A DNA stretch of 64,000 nt from Labia minor (lineage: Eukaryota > Arthropoda > Insecta > Dermaptera > Spongiphoridae). The stretch is taken from contig OY720348.1 of assembly GCA_963082975.1 (NCBI GenBank), forward strand, positions 56,819,564 to 56,883,563. The letters are read 5' to 3'. The notes under the pieces are model-generated. The model had not been told where the DNA came from, did no database searches, and saw nothing but the letters and a program-made list of their open reading frames with translations. Positions 34,330-44,894 of the stretch are shown in pieces; position 1 is the stretch's first letter, and every line of letters starts with the position of its first letter. The position numbers were made by a program, and so were the translations under genes.

Positions 34330-34463
34330 TAATGTCTTTTCAGAGGTTTAGTGGTTAGCACGACAATCTACCACACCGAAGACTCGAGTTAGGGCATAGG
34401 GGAATTTTAGAATTAATAATTTCTCTTTAAAGCTCTGCGTGATCTATCCGCAAATAATAATAA
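34330..34463 (+). repeat. Short tRNA-derived SINE (S3), second copy
   Basis: GGTTTAGTGGTTAGCACGAC (A-box-like) is followed by ACTCGAGTTAGGG and ends CTCTGCGTGATC with a short AAT tail, matching 12303-12452 throughout. Confidence 0.65.
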
Positions 34464-34769
34464 TTTATATCAGAAATTTTATCTACTTACTGTATTGGTC
34501 ATTTCTATTGTTTTTAAATTGAAAGTACGCGGGCAATTAGTTTCAAGGTCAAACCATTTGAATTCGTACAAATCATAATAATGTTTATCAGTACCACTAC
34601 AATGATTAACTAAGAAAGTAAATAATAAAGAATTACTTATAAATTCATTGAATAAGAGTGTGGGAATTATAATGAAATTTAATTAATATGCATTTAACAT
34701 GGAATAAAGGAGTTACTAATTTTTTTTTCCTTTTTGGTGTTTTCTTTAATTTGTAATTTGTAAATAAGG

Positions 34770-35060
34770 GAAAGGATACAGGTAGAAGTTGTTGCCGTGT
34801 GTTATGCTTCCCAAGAGACCAGGCGGACGTTCGAAAGGAAGAATCGCCTAAAAGCTTGAATAAGTAAACATCCGGCGATCGGTCTATTGCTAATTCATCT
34901 CAGCGGATTGCTGGACCAGAGCAGGTCCCGAGGCAGCCGGAAGTACTCACTTGGGCTACTCCTTAGAAACTTATGGCCTGAGGGATTTGGGGTGATTTTA
35001 CAATCCTTACCCTCGTGTGGTACAGTATTTCTTCAAGAATAAATGAAGATTCTTTCTGAA
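34770..35060. other. GC-richer unique island
   Basis: The most GC-rich non-repeat patch of the middle of the window, with many CpG sites (for example CCGGCGATCGG). It has no long ORF and no transposon terminus. It could be a promoter, a non-coding RNA exon or a decayed element. Confidence 0.3.
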
Positions 35061-35226
35061 GTTGCAGTATGCGATGCATTTTTCGAATTGATCCTCCATT
35101 CAAAAAATAAAGTATTTTTTTTTTTTAAAAACGATTTATATTTATTTTTAATGAAGTAAAATAAGATAATATTTACTTTAATTCTCCGAAAGATGCTGTT
35201 ATTCATTTAACTGAAAATTAAAAAAT

Positions 35227-36010
35227 CTGAAGTGTCTCCAATCGACTATCTCGCAAATTTGAATTGGATTAATCAACATATATTATATTTAAATTAAATT
35301 TAATTAATTATAAATTCAAATTAATAAATATATATTAAACCAGCACGTGTGTTTGGCTCTTTGTTGGTGGCACCTGGTCATGTGCTGGTGCGTGATTTGC
35401 AGTCGTGTTAAAAAATTAATCCCGCTACTTTCAGGGATTCAATGAAGCTGAAATTCTATATATAGTAGTTTTATACAATTTTTAATCATGTGAAAAACTA
35501 TCATACATATATCTTTATTTTTACGGTCACTTTAGAGCAGGCCTTCTTAATCTATGGGTCGAAACCCCAAAGGGGGTCGCGTAGCAAAATTCTGGGGTTG
35601 CGAAAGATTTTAATGTCAAATATTTAAATACACGATTTTGTGAACTGTAATAAATGCACTTTTGCAACTTTTTGTGCAATTTTTAATTTTAGATTTATAT
35701 GTATCATATGTATATTGTTACCTAATAAATAAATCATCAAAAAATATTTATACAGGGTCGCCAGGAAACTAGCTATCATAAATGGGGTCGGGAATGAAAA
35801 AAGTTTAAGAAGCCCTGCTTTAGAGGAAAATATATCAAAACGTAGTAGGTAATGACCCTCTTCCGAATGAACTACATTTCTCAAAAGTTAATAGAAAACT
35901 ACAAATTTTGAATAATGCCTGTGTACCAAATTTTATGATTCTAGCTTAAACCGTTTTTGCGTAATCTTGTCTACACACACTCACACTTGCACAGACATTT
36001 TTCTTAACCT
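35227..36010 (-). mobile_element. HINE-like element interrupted by a hAT MITE
   Basis: The 3' end (GCGAGATAGTCGATTGGAG then ACACTTCAG on the minus strand) starts at 35227. The family sequence runs to the CA-rich block near 35975-35990 and is cut off there by a (CT)n-(TA)n tract (36014-36065). The MITE at 35538-35817 sits inside. Confidence 0.7.
35538..35817 (+). mobile_element. hAT-type MITE, 280 bp, inside a HINE
   Basis: Left end CAGGCCTTCTTAATCTATG; the right end on the other strand is CAGGGCTTCTTAAACTTTT. GGGTCG blocks lie just inside. The 8-bp duplication ctttagag (35530-35537 and 35818-35825) is perfect, and removing the MITE restores the HINE sequence. The 86-codon minus ORF at 35624-35884 spans the MITE border and is not a gene. 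Confidence 0.9.
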
Positions 36011-36011
36011 T

Positions 36012-36013
36012 CT

Positions 36014-36054
<41 letters not shown>

Positions 36055-36065
36055 ATATATATATA
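36012..36065. repeat. (CT)n-(TA)n compound microsatellite
   Basis: About 12 CT units are followed by TA repeats. Confidence 0.85.
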
Positions 36066-36501
36066 TAAAGCAAGATTTAATATTTTTTTTATCGTTTCTC
36101 TAAAAGTAACAAAATAGATTTATAAATTAATTAATTTTCATTTGTTTATTCAAGATAAAAAAATAATAATAATAATAATATCGTTTAAACTGATTTGGTA
36201 TTAAAAATTTTTATTCATCAAAGTAGAATAAAAATGCTTGGTTAAATGTTAAAATAAAAAAATAAAAAATAAAAACTAAATTAAGCATGTGATTTTTTTA
36301 GCATTAGCATATTCACATATTCACGCTTTCATTGTAATTATTTCAATCACCTACACATTGATCCGGCAGAGCAATTGAAAAATCGAGAATGGGAAATACC
36401 AAAATATAGATATATAAAAAAAAGTTATATGTTCGATTTTATGTTGTATCTAATCCTATTATGGTAGAGAAATTTTATTAAGGTAAATATCTAAATAAAT
36501 A

Positions 36502-37585
36502 CAGTGGTACCTCGACATACGAGTGCCCCAACATACGAGTGTTTTGAGATACGAGCCGCCAACCGACCGATATTTTGCTTTGAGATACGAGCAAGATTTG
36601 AGATACGAGCACCCCGTGACGATGCACACGGCACCAATTTGCCCCCACATTTCTAATTTTAAGAAGCTGTACACAAAGCACATGTTCCGCAAATGCTTTG
36701 AAGTGACGGATAGTACAAACCTGACCCTTCGAGAGTTTTGGAAAGACCATTTTAACATAGTGACATGTCTAAGAATTATTGATCAGGCCTGGCTGTGTGT
36801 CACAAAAAGAACATTAATTTATGCATGGAAAAAGCTATGGCCTGACGCTGAAACTGAAAGGATCATTGCAGAATCTGAATCTCAAGTGTCAGAAATAGAA
36901 GAGATTGTTTCTTTGGGAAAATCTTTGGGTCTAGAAGTAGATGAAAATGATGTAAACGAACTCGTCGAGCAACATTTTGAGGAGCTTACAACTGAAGAGT
37001 TACAAAACCTACAAACACAGAATGATGTTGTGACCCAAGAAAACACAGTTTCTGAAGAGGCGCCAGAAACAGAAAATGTTATCTCTTCAAAAGAAATTAA
37101 AGAGATCCTAGGTATGTGGGAGAAAATTGTTGAATTTGTAGATAAAAACCACCCCGAAAAGGTTGCAACTGGTCGGGCTTCGGAATTATTTAACGAAACC
37201 TGTCTCAATCATTTTCGCAATACCCTGAAGGGGAGGAAAAAACAAACTTCCTTAGACAATTTTGTAAAACGCTTTGCAGAACAAGAGGCGAAAAAAGCAA
37301 AGACAAGCGATGATATTTAAGTTTTTTTTTAAATTCTTCTTACTTTTATTTATTTAAATGTTCCCATTATTTTTGTTGTTTTTAAATAAATGTTCCTTCT
37401 CGTAAAGACATTTGTTTGATTCAAAATAGCATACAAAAAACAAAACTAAGGTGATTTTTAGGGACTGGAACGGATTAAAAGCTTTTCTATTAGTTTTAAT
37501 GGCGCGAAGTGCTTTGAGATACGAACAATTTGAGATACGAGCAAGGTCTTGGAACGAATTAAGCTCGTATGTCGAGGTACCACTG
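36502..37585 (+). mobile_element. Tigger (pogo-type) DNA transposon, internally deleted
   Basis: CAGTGGTACCTCGACATACG at 36502 is matched by its exact reverse complement ending at 37585. Both ends adjoin TA (36500-36501 and 37586-37587), the pogo/Tigger target duplication. The GAGATACGAG motif is repeated just inside both ends. At 1084 bp it is less than half the usual Tigger length, because the region for the DNA-binding and catalytic domains is gone. Confidence 0.95.
36523..37320 (+). pseudogene. Tigger transposase C-terminal remnant with a 265-codon open frame
   Basis: This is the longest open frame in the window. Its first 33 codons are read through terminal-repeat DNA from a GTG; the first ATG is at 36622, giving 232 residues. 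From about residue 46 on it matches the region after the DDE core of Tigger/TIGD-type transposases: LREFWKDHFNIVTCLRIIDQ, then SAWKKLW-like AWKKLWPD. A Glu/Asp-rich stretch (residues about 115-180) and a Lys-rich C-terminus (GRKKQTSLDNFVKRF) follow. The CENP-B-type helix-turn-helix and DDE catalytic residues are absent, so it cannot transpose. The undamaged frame is notable: either the deletion is recent or the fragment is translated. Confidence 0.9.
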
Positions 37586-37669
37586 TATATGAAGAATCAA
37601 ACTGTATAGTTCTTCAAGCCTTGATATCTTTTATTTTATTTGGAAATTGCTCATTTTCTATTTTTATTT

Positions 37670-38125
37670 ATTTATTGTTCTAAATTTTTGTATTTTGAAA
37701 ATGTTATGGCACTATAGAAATTGTCAGAAAACCGGCCATTGGGGTCTATATTACCCCAATACTATTTAAAGAATTACTTTAAATAGTAATTATAAAAAGA
37801 AATTGGTTAAAAAAATGGTTAGTTAATATATTTATTGATTATATTTTTATTTTGCTAATTTTTCCAAAAAAAAATTAGTTAGAATTTCTATTGTGGAATT
37901 CTAAGCATAAATATAAAATATAAAAATATTTTTAGATTGATTTAAATAATAATTTGTATCACATTCAATCATTTAGAAAACTGTTCTTATTCTTATTCAA
38001 TGAAACACAGATGAATTCAAATATTGAACCATGACATAACTTTTATGAATTTAAATAAAATTAAAATAATGAAAATTTTTTTTAAATAGTAGTTTATAAA
38101 AAGGTGTTTTAAGAATATTTGACTA
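37670..38125 (+). repeat. Repeat D, copy 1
   Basis: Contains CCGGCCATTGGGGTCTATAT (37732-37751) and later TTCTTATTCAATGAAACACA and AACCATGACATAACTTTTAT. The same segments occur at 41280-41960, the first in inverted orientation. Confidence 0.65.
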
Positions 38126-38172
38126 TATATATATATATATATATATATAGTCGATATATATATATATATTAT
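38125..38172. repeat. (TA)n microsatellites
   Basis: Two TA tracts on either side of TATAGTCGATA. Confidence 0.85.
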
Positions 38173-38185
38173 GTAATTATATATA

Positions 38186-38431
38186 TTATTAAGAGAATTT
38201 TTATTAAAAGACCACATTATTTGTATAAAATTATTTATTAAATTAAAATAATTGTACAACGTTTCAACTGCTTATTCTGCAGTCGTTTTCAAGTAACCGT
38301 ACGCTTGCTCCGATTCAAGCGGACTGAAAACGACTGCAGAATAAGCAGTTGAAACGTTGTACAATTATTTTAATTTAATAAATAATTTTATACAAATAAT
38401 ATGGTCTTTTAATAAAAATTCTCTTAATAAT
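38186..38431. repeat. Near-perfect 246-bp palindrome with Penelope-like arms
   Basis: The left arm (38186-38294) and right arm (38323-38431) are reverse complements over almost 110 bp with very few differences. A 28-bp unpaired centre (38295-38322) contains CGTACGCTTGCTCC. Each arm carries TTGTACAACGTTTCAACTGC followed by TTATTCTGCAGTCGTTTTCA, the type of sequence found at Penelope-like retroelement ends. The pairing is certain; the element class is inferred. Confidence 0.85.
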
Positions 38432-38434
38432 TAT

Positions 38435-39355
38435 CAAAATAACCACAAAAGCTTTAATAATTATATATAATTATAAGAAATAATATATAATAATATATAA
38501 ATATATATATTTCAATTTTTTTATATTTAATTTAATTTAATACTTAGTAGAGGTAGTAGTAGTATTCTCCGACATTCGCCGGAGTCCTCATCGTTGTCAT
38601 ATGAAACTAAATGCGCCCAACGTTCTTCGTTGAATATGAAGCAATTCATCCGTAATCTTTATCAGACTTATTGAAAAATTATTTTATTCTTTTTAGTTGA
38701 TTGGAAAAAGAAAAAATTTTTATATTTATATTATTTTTAGAGTAGGGAGCAGATGTTGAGTCCTTCAGATATTTTATTATTATTATTACTATTATAATAT
38801 TTAATTTAATATTAACCTGTTTTTATCATCTATACTGGAATTTTTTTCCCACTATGTCTTTCAATTTTAACACACACACACACAAACAAAATATTTTTAT
38901 AAATTTGATATATATATGGTATATAAAAGATATAAAAAATATACATAAAATAATATATTATAATAAATATATATATATATAATATAATAACATTAATAAT
39001 ATTTTTTATATATATAAATAAAATAAATAAAATGAAATCTTTCTCTCCTGTGAAAAATAAATTAATACAATAACTACACTTTTCATTTTTATCACGTTTT
39101 ATTAATTTATATTTCAATTTTTCAATATTGTATAGATTTATATTATATTAATAGATAAATTTAATTGAACAAAACAAATAGTGCGGTTCCATTAAAAATT
39201 CTTCATTTATTTAAAAAAAGATAAAATTCCTTGAAAAGATTGAAATGCAATGTTTTAAAGGATTAGAGTAAAAAATAAAATTAATCGATTAAGTGTAACG
39301 AATTTCTCTCTCTCTCTCTCTCTCGCTCTATATATATATATATAATTCCAAATAA
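38435..39355. other. AT-rich intergenic DNA with (CA)n and (CT)n tracts
   Basis: A CA run at 38870-38884, TA tracts around 38905-39015 and a (CT)n-(TA)n tract at 39305-39344. A slightly GC-richer patch lies at 38560-38650. The ORFs here are simple-sequence artefacts. Confidence 0.45.
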
Positions 39356-39360
39356 TATAT

Positions 39361-39515
39361 TCTCATGCTATTTTTGCTGGTCGCCTCTAGTTTACGAAAT
39401 AAAATCTATTAAAGTTTGCATATAAATCCATTTAGCTACCATGTTTTATTAATTTGACCATTAGAGGGCTCCACTAATATTCCGCGTTTTTTTTTTTAGG
39501 TTCGGATTAGATATA
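39361..39515 (+). repeat. Repeat E, copy 1
   Basis: Shares TTAAAGTTTGCATATAAATC, AGCTACCATGTTTTATTA and TTTAGGTTCGGATTAGATAT with 39992-40160. Confidence 0.7.
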
Positions 39516-39599
39516 GAAAAATTTAAAAAAATAATAAATAATTAATTAAATAAGTTCACTATATATATATCTAAATATATATATATATAGAGAGAGAAA

Positions 39600-39925
39600 G
39601 ATATATTGATATATAATATATATAGACAGAGAGAGAGATATAAAACTTTTTGTATTCTGTTTGTTCCCTCTGAAGCTGTTAATGTTCACTGATGACAAAT
39701 TGTTAAATTATGGCCGTATCTGATGTTAATTCACCGGTTCCTTTGATATTTTGATGATCCCTTTAACGTGAATCAATTTTCCAATTTGCCACTTGAAGGC
39801 CGGCAAAGATAGCAGCTAGAGATGTTAGGATCAGTCCTGCAGCCTTTCTCACCTAATCATCAATCATACCCCTCACTTGTCAAATTAAATTTATCGTTGA
39901 TAATAAAAAAAAAATAGGTAATTAT
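39600..39925. other. Intergenic DNA
   Basis: GA/TA tracts at 39540-39640 and a less AT-biased patch at 39780-39870. No gene recognised. Confidence 0.35.
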
Positions 39926-39939
39926 ATAAACTGGTCATG

Positions 39940-40395
39940 GATTTGGATAAAACTTTATCAGGGGATTCTTTTTTTAATACCAAATAAACTTTTCTGATGC
40001 AATTTTTACGGGTCGATTCTAGTTTATGAGATAAAAATGATTAAAGTTTGCATATAAATCAATTGATATTCTATTTAGCTACCATGTTTTATTATTTTGA
40101 CCATTAGAGGGCTTCATTAATTTTCGGGGTTTTTTTTTAGGTTCGGATTAGATATAGAATTAAAATTAATTAATTAAATAATTGCCCTATATCCAAAGCG
40201 AACCGAAAAAACCAAAAAAACCGACAATTAGCAACGAGTGAATAACTAGTGAATTATTCAATAAAACTTAATGACATCATATTTTGAGTTTCATAATCAG
40301 CTAATCTGACAAACTTTAATAATTTTCATCTCGTAAACTAGAGTTTTATCCAAATCCAATGAGTGGATGACCACAGTTTATATAATTACCAAAAA
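39940..40395. repeat. Repeat E, copies 2 and 3 in inverted orientation
   Basis: Copy 2 (about 39992-40160) repeats copy 1. A shorter copy 3 (about 40300-40390) is reversed: TTTATCCAAATCCAATGAGT and TTTATATAATTACC mirror GGTAATTATATAAACTGGTC and GGATTTGGATAAAACTTTAT at 39916-39957. The pair makes a large, loose foldback. Confidence 0.6.
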
Positions 40396-40559
40396 ATATT
40401 TTATACCACATGAATAATTATTATTCAATTAATAGTTAGTAATATTTTTCATCAATGCTTATAATCTAATATTACTTTATCAACGCAAGTATATATATAT
40501 ATATGATGAATATTGATTTTCATTTTTAAAACAAAGTTATTTTTTAAATAAGAAAAATT

Positions 40560-40840
40560 TTAAATTCAAATTTGGAACGAGGTGGTGCGGTTTGCCTAAT
40601 GCCAGGGGCTCTTATACTGACTGACGATTGATTGGATGACCTTCGGCGAGATTATTCAGCGTGGATGGAATGCAAGTAGCTGTCCGATCTGCCAATTATA
40701 TATCGGTAAGATGACTTCATATTTAATAAATCATCCGAGTAATACGAGATATTGTGCAAATTATATTACCGTAACCTTACTCCCGTAACCTTTCACCCAC
40801 ATACAAACCTATTATTATAAAAGAAATCTTAAACGAATTC
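40560..40840. other. GC-richer unique patch
   Basis: Less AT-biased sequence with no ORF over 60 codons and no recognised element. Confidence 0.3.
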
Positions 40841-40944
40841 TAAGGATTCAAGAATCCATAAATAATATATATATATAGATATATTATATTAGATATAATA
40901 ATATAATAAATTAAATCAAATAATTTTATATAATCAAAAGATAA

Positions 40945-41035
40945 AGATTGAAAGGATCTGTTATACTGATTATACAACAGATTACCCAGCTTAAGCGATA
41001 CCCGATCTGATATGCAATTTTTTTAATAGGGGTAA
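40945..41035 (+). repeat. SINE S1 tail fragment
   Basis: GGATCTGTTATACTGATTAT followed by CAGCTTAAGCGATACCCGA resembles the S1 tail (GTACTGATCATAC then CGCTTAGGCGGTATTTG at 57.03-57.08 kb). Confidence 0.45.
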
Positions 41036-41261
41036 AAAAGTCTTTTTGTAAGTAACTCATATTTTTAAGAACGCAATGTTAATAAACAGAAATTTAGAAG
41101 AGAATTCGAGTTGCTTATTAAATCCTCAAATCTTACAAATATATATTTAAAGCCTTTATTTTAATCTCTCACCTTTAAAGATTAAATTAAATATTAAAAA
41201 TTAATATATATATTATTAGTATTATATATTAATATAATTAATATATATATATATATATATG

Positions 41262-41710
41262 TCGTAGGCAAATGATGTTTAGATTGATTAAAATAATAAT
41301 TTGTATAATTCACAGATTTAGGAAACTGTTATTCTTATTCAATGAAGCACATATGAATTGAAATGATGTACCATGACATAACTTTTATGAGTTTAAACAA
41401 AAATTATTATAATTTTTAAAAGATAGTAGTATATAAAAAGGTGTTATCATAACAACAGAGAATGGCTTTTGTCTAGGTAAATGCTATTTTCCTAGTCAAA
41501 TTGAAATGAAATAATAGCTGAAATTGGCTTAAAATTGTCATTTGCCTACGGCATATACATTTATAAACTATGTTTGAGTCAAATATTGTTAAAAAACCTT
41601 TTTATATACTACTATCTAAAGAACAAATAATTCATATGTGCTTCATTGAATAAGAATAACAGTTTCCTAAATCTATGAATTAAACAAATTATTATTTTAA
41701 TCAATCTAAA
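41262..41710. repeat. Repeat D foldback
   Basis: The left arm TTAGATTGATTAAAATAATA (41279-41298) continues through AACTGTTATTCTTATTCAAT; the right arm is its reverse complement (to about 41710). Arms are about 170 bp with moderate divergence, and the central spacer is about 90-100 bp. The left half matches repeat D copy 1 in the same orientation. Confidence 0.7.
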
Positions 41711-41965
41711 AAGTATTTTTATTCTACAATAGAAATTTTTATTTTATCAATTATAATCAATAAATTATTTGTGTTTTCTTGATATTTTTTAATTAATATC
41801 AATTGAAAAAATTAGAAAAATAAAAATATAATTATATGCCTTATATATTATAAATATATTAACCATTGAAATCTCTATAATTTTGTTTTAATTGATAATA
41901 ATTACTTTAAGTAATATAGACCCCCATGGCCGGATCTCTAACAATTTCTATAGGGTCATAAATAT
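41711..41965 (-). repeat. Repeat D, inverted continuation
   Basis: Ends with ATATAGACCCCCATGGCCGG, the reverse complement of the repeat D block at 37732-37755, followed by AACAATTTCTATAGGGTCAT, which mirrors 37708-37728. Confidence 0.6.
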
Positions 41966-42154
41966 CTAATTTTCTAAATACAAATATAGAACGAAGGCAA
42001 CAATAGGAAATGTTGGAGTAATGTGGTTGTTATGGCCATTAAGCTTAACAGAGTGTCACAGAGATGAAGAGAGACTGAATATTAAAAATTAATCGATTTT
42101 ATATATTTACTTATAATTTAAAAAAGGCAAACTATATATAATTAATCAACTACT

Positions 42155-42415
42155 TATTAAAGTGCCGTCTCCCTTTCGGAGTTTGGCTACCATCATGACT
42201 AGGCTAGCCTTAGAAACTGCCCAGCCATGATAATTTTTCTTGGGAATGTTAGTGCGGTGGTTATCCGTTGCCTTCCGCATATCTAGAACCAGGAACTGCC
42301 AGAGGCAGCTGATGTTAAATTGGATTTTATTAGAAAAATTTGTTCTTGGTTGGAATCGAACGCTGACTTCTTAGGTAGAAAATTGCTATGCTACACTCTC
42401 GGCTAGCTGCCTCCT
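42155..42415 (-). repeat. tRNA-derived SINE (S2)
   Basis: On the minus strand it starts GGAGGCAGCTAGCCGAGAGT, with an A box (TAGCCGAGAGTGTAGCA) and a good B box (GTTCGATTCC) about 35 bp later. The body carries GCGGAAGGCAACGGATAACC and a CATGGCTGGGCAG segment and ends near CGGCACTTTAATAA. The two promoter boxes in tRNA spacing make this a confident RNA polymerase III SINE. Confidence 0.8.
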
Positions 42416-42419
42416 TAAT

Positions 42420-43245
42420 TAATCAATAAGTGTCATAAAAATAACATGTTAAATAACAAAATGTTAACTAAATAATAAAATTGCAATGATTCAAGTGTTT
42501 TTTTTTTAAATCTGACTTTTGAAACATGAGAATTATAAATATACACAATTCATTAATATTATTTATTTTCAACTTAATATATAAAAATCAGCATTTCAAC
42601 AATCTTTATTCAACTTCAGACACATTTGTCTCTTTGAATGAGAAAATATGTTTACATAACAATTTTTCAAGTATTTAACGGCTGCTTGATTTAACAGCTT
42701 TTATGTTTTTATAAAAATTAAATGTAATTTAACTAAAGCTTTTTTTATTTTCTGTATTTATAACTTCATTTTTAATCTATTTTTTTTTTCTGTAACTACA
42801 AATCTATTTATCATATATTTATCATATGTGGTTTGAAAGAGGACAATAAATAAAATAAATACCTTAAGTGAAACGGTCGCTAAAACCCTTTGACATTAAA
42901 TTATTTACATTGTATGTTTATTCAATAAATGGAAAATAATAATATAATATAATGAAATTGTTTTTAACTTTCATGCGAGTAAGTAGCATTTGGCTGCACA
43001 ATAGATAACATTCTCCTAGGAATGGATGGAATATCGAAATTCCATTATATTTGTTAATAGATATGTAGAAATCTCTATACTTGATTATTTATTCAATAAT
43101 ACCCATGACAGTCTAATTAATGATCGTTACAATTGTAATATAAATTTCAAAATAGAATTTCATCAAATTTGTCAATAGGAGAATAATTGTTTCCTTTAAG
43201 TTTCTCATATAATATATATATATATGATAAGATAAATAAGTCCGT
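42420..43245. other. AT-rich intergenic DNA
   Basis: No feature recognised. Confidence 0.4.
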
Positions 43246-43252
43246 GACTTTT

Positions 43253-43349
43253 TACTATCTCGCAATAAAATTTTCGATGTTGAGATTTTGATGTTTTTAT
43301 ACGTTTTGAAGGTTCCTGAATCATTTTCACTAAGGTTGAGAAAAATGTC

Positions 43350-43399
<50 letters not shown>

Positions 43400-43880
43400 T
43401 ATGTATGTATGTAGACAAGATTACGCAAAAACGGTTTGAGCTAGAATCATGAAATTTGGTACATGGGCATTATTCAAAATTCGTAGTTTTTTATCAACTT
43501 TTGAGAAATATAGCTCAACGGAAGAGGGTCATTACCTACAACGTTTTGATTTTTTTTTTTCTCTAAATTGACCGTAAAAATAAAGAAATATGTTTGATAA
43601 TTTTTCATATCATTAAAAATTGTATAAAACTGCTTTATATAGAATTTCAGTTTGATTGAATCGCTGAAATTACCAGAATTAATTTTTTAACACTGCAAAT
43701 CTCACTCGCCAACACGTGACGTGGTGCCATCAACAAAGAGCCAAACACGCGCTGTTTTAATAAATATTATTTATTAATTTTAATTTATAATTTATAATTA
43801 ATTAAATTTAATTTAAATATAATATATTATGGTATTTAATCAAATTCAAATTGCAAGATAGTCGAGTGGAGACACTCCAG
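43253..43880 (+). mobile_element. HINE-like element, full length
   Basis: Starts TACTATCTCGC and carries an expanded (GT)n/(ATGT)n microsatellite at 43360-43412. It ends AGATAGTCGAGTGGAGACAC then TCCAG at 43880. The expanded microsatellite block is like that of DINE-1-type elements. The ORF on the minus strand (43113-43418) is an artefact of the GT tract. Confidence 0.75.
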
Positions 43881-43884
43881 CTAA

Positions 43885-44075
43885 TAATTAATTTCCCGTC
43901 TCTTAAATGAAGTGACTGCTCGTGACAGCAGGCAACTATCAGCTGACTCTTTGAACCAGCTGGGTATCTTAGTTTTCGTTTGACATCCATTAATAGCAGA
44001 ATACCTCGTGATTTGAGAAGAACAAAAGAAAAAAGTGAATTTCTAGTAAAATCCATTAATTGAAATACGAATTGC
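43885..44075. other. Sequence between a HINE and a mariner fragment
   Basis: Less AT-biased than average. A 105-codon minus-strand ORF (43808-44125) spans both borders and has no recognisable motif. Confidence 0.25.
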
Positions 44076-44081
44076 TCTCTG

Positions 44082-44300
44082 ATCAGCTCCGGATTTAGCC
44101 CCGAGTGACTATTTCTTGTTTCCAAACCTGAAGAAATGACTCGGTGGAAAGCAATTTGACTCCAACTATGAAATCATTTCACAAACAATTCAATTTTGAT
44201 GTCCTCGACAAATATTATTTTTTGGAAGGGATAGAAAAATTGAAGAAACGTTGGACGAAGTGTATAGAGCTCAAAAGACTACGTTTTATCCAAATACCTG
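44082..44300 (+). pseudogene. Mariner transposase 3' fragment
   Basis: In one frame the sequence encodes SAPDLAPSDYFLFPNLKK, containing the third catalytic Asp, then an in-frame stop. LGGKQFDSNYEIISQTIQF follows, and after a one-base shift VLDKYYFLEGIEKLKKRWTK and CIELKR. This is the C-terminal quarter of a mariner transposase of a lineage different from the other three copies. No terminal inverted repeats were found, so the copy is truncated on the left and decayed. Confidence 0.85.
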
Positions 44301-44399
44301 TTTTTCATTTAAAAATCATAGACTTATTGACCTACCCTCGTATATACATATATAGCGTTCAATATAATATTTTCTAAGATTTATTTTTTTAAATTTTCC

Positions 44400-44890
44400 T
44401 TCGAATTGGTACCTAATATGTATAAAGTAAAAGAAAGTTGGGTGAATATAGAGAATGCATAAAAGATTAACATTAATGCAATTTCAACGATTAAAAGTGG
44501 TTGAATAAAGAGTATTTCGATTTCATCTAAATAAAAAATAGATCGCGTTGAGTGGCATATTGAATATGTCGTATGAGGCTTCAGTGTCTTATTGGGTAAC
44601 CGATAAGAAAATATTGCCGAATGATAGATATGATAAAAGTAGATTAATCAATAATTTTGATGAATAAAATATCACAGATCAATTGAAAGTACTTTTTTTA
44701 ATCAAGTAGTGTTCAAGTCAAGATTTTCTCTGAATTAAATTAATGTTAGATAATGTATAATCGTTAGATGTTTCTTGGATTATAAATATACATATATATA
44801 GTATGGCCTGTGGATATAACATAATATATTTCGTAATTGATTACAAAATATTATTAAAATAAATATTTTTAATTTTATTTTATTTATATA
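44400..44890. other. AT-rich DNA with a repeat B scrap
   Basis: TATGGCCTGTGGATATAACA at 44802-44821 matches repeat B (minus orientation; compare TATGGTCTGGGGATATAATA at 48514). No other feature. Confidence 0.4.
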
Positions 44891-44894
44891 AAAA

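Noticed and set aside
36459-36758. Minus-strand ORFs of 99 and 90 codons overlapping the Tigger
   Set aside because: Repetitive Ser-Tyr-Leu-Lys text comes from the antisense of the terminal repeats.
36882-37208. 108-codon minus-strand ORF
   Set aside because: Antisense of the acidic region of the Tigger remnant.
38830-39117. 95-codon minus-strand ORF
   Set aside because: Composed of Ile/Tyr/Phe from TA repeats and Val/Cys from a CA tract; simple-sequence artefact.
39689-39720. Hammerhead ribozyme, as known in Penelope-like elements
   Set aside because: CTGATGA occurs here and at 27.16 kb, but no GAAA and no matching stems were found at proper distance.
42370-42415. Functional tRNA gene on the minus strand
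   Set aside because: Both promoter boxes are good, but the 3' acceptor strand is replaced by SINE body sequence.
43113-43418. 101-codon minus-strand ORF rich in His-Thr
   Set aside because: Generated by the (GT)n block of a HINE-like element.
43808-44125. 105-codon minus-strand ORF
   Set aside because: Spans a HINE end, unknown DNA and the antisense of a mariner fragment; no motif.
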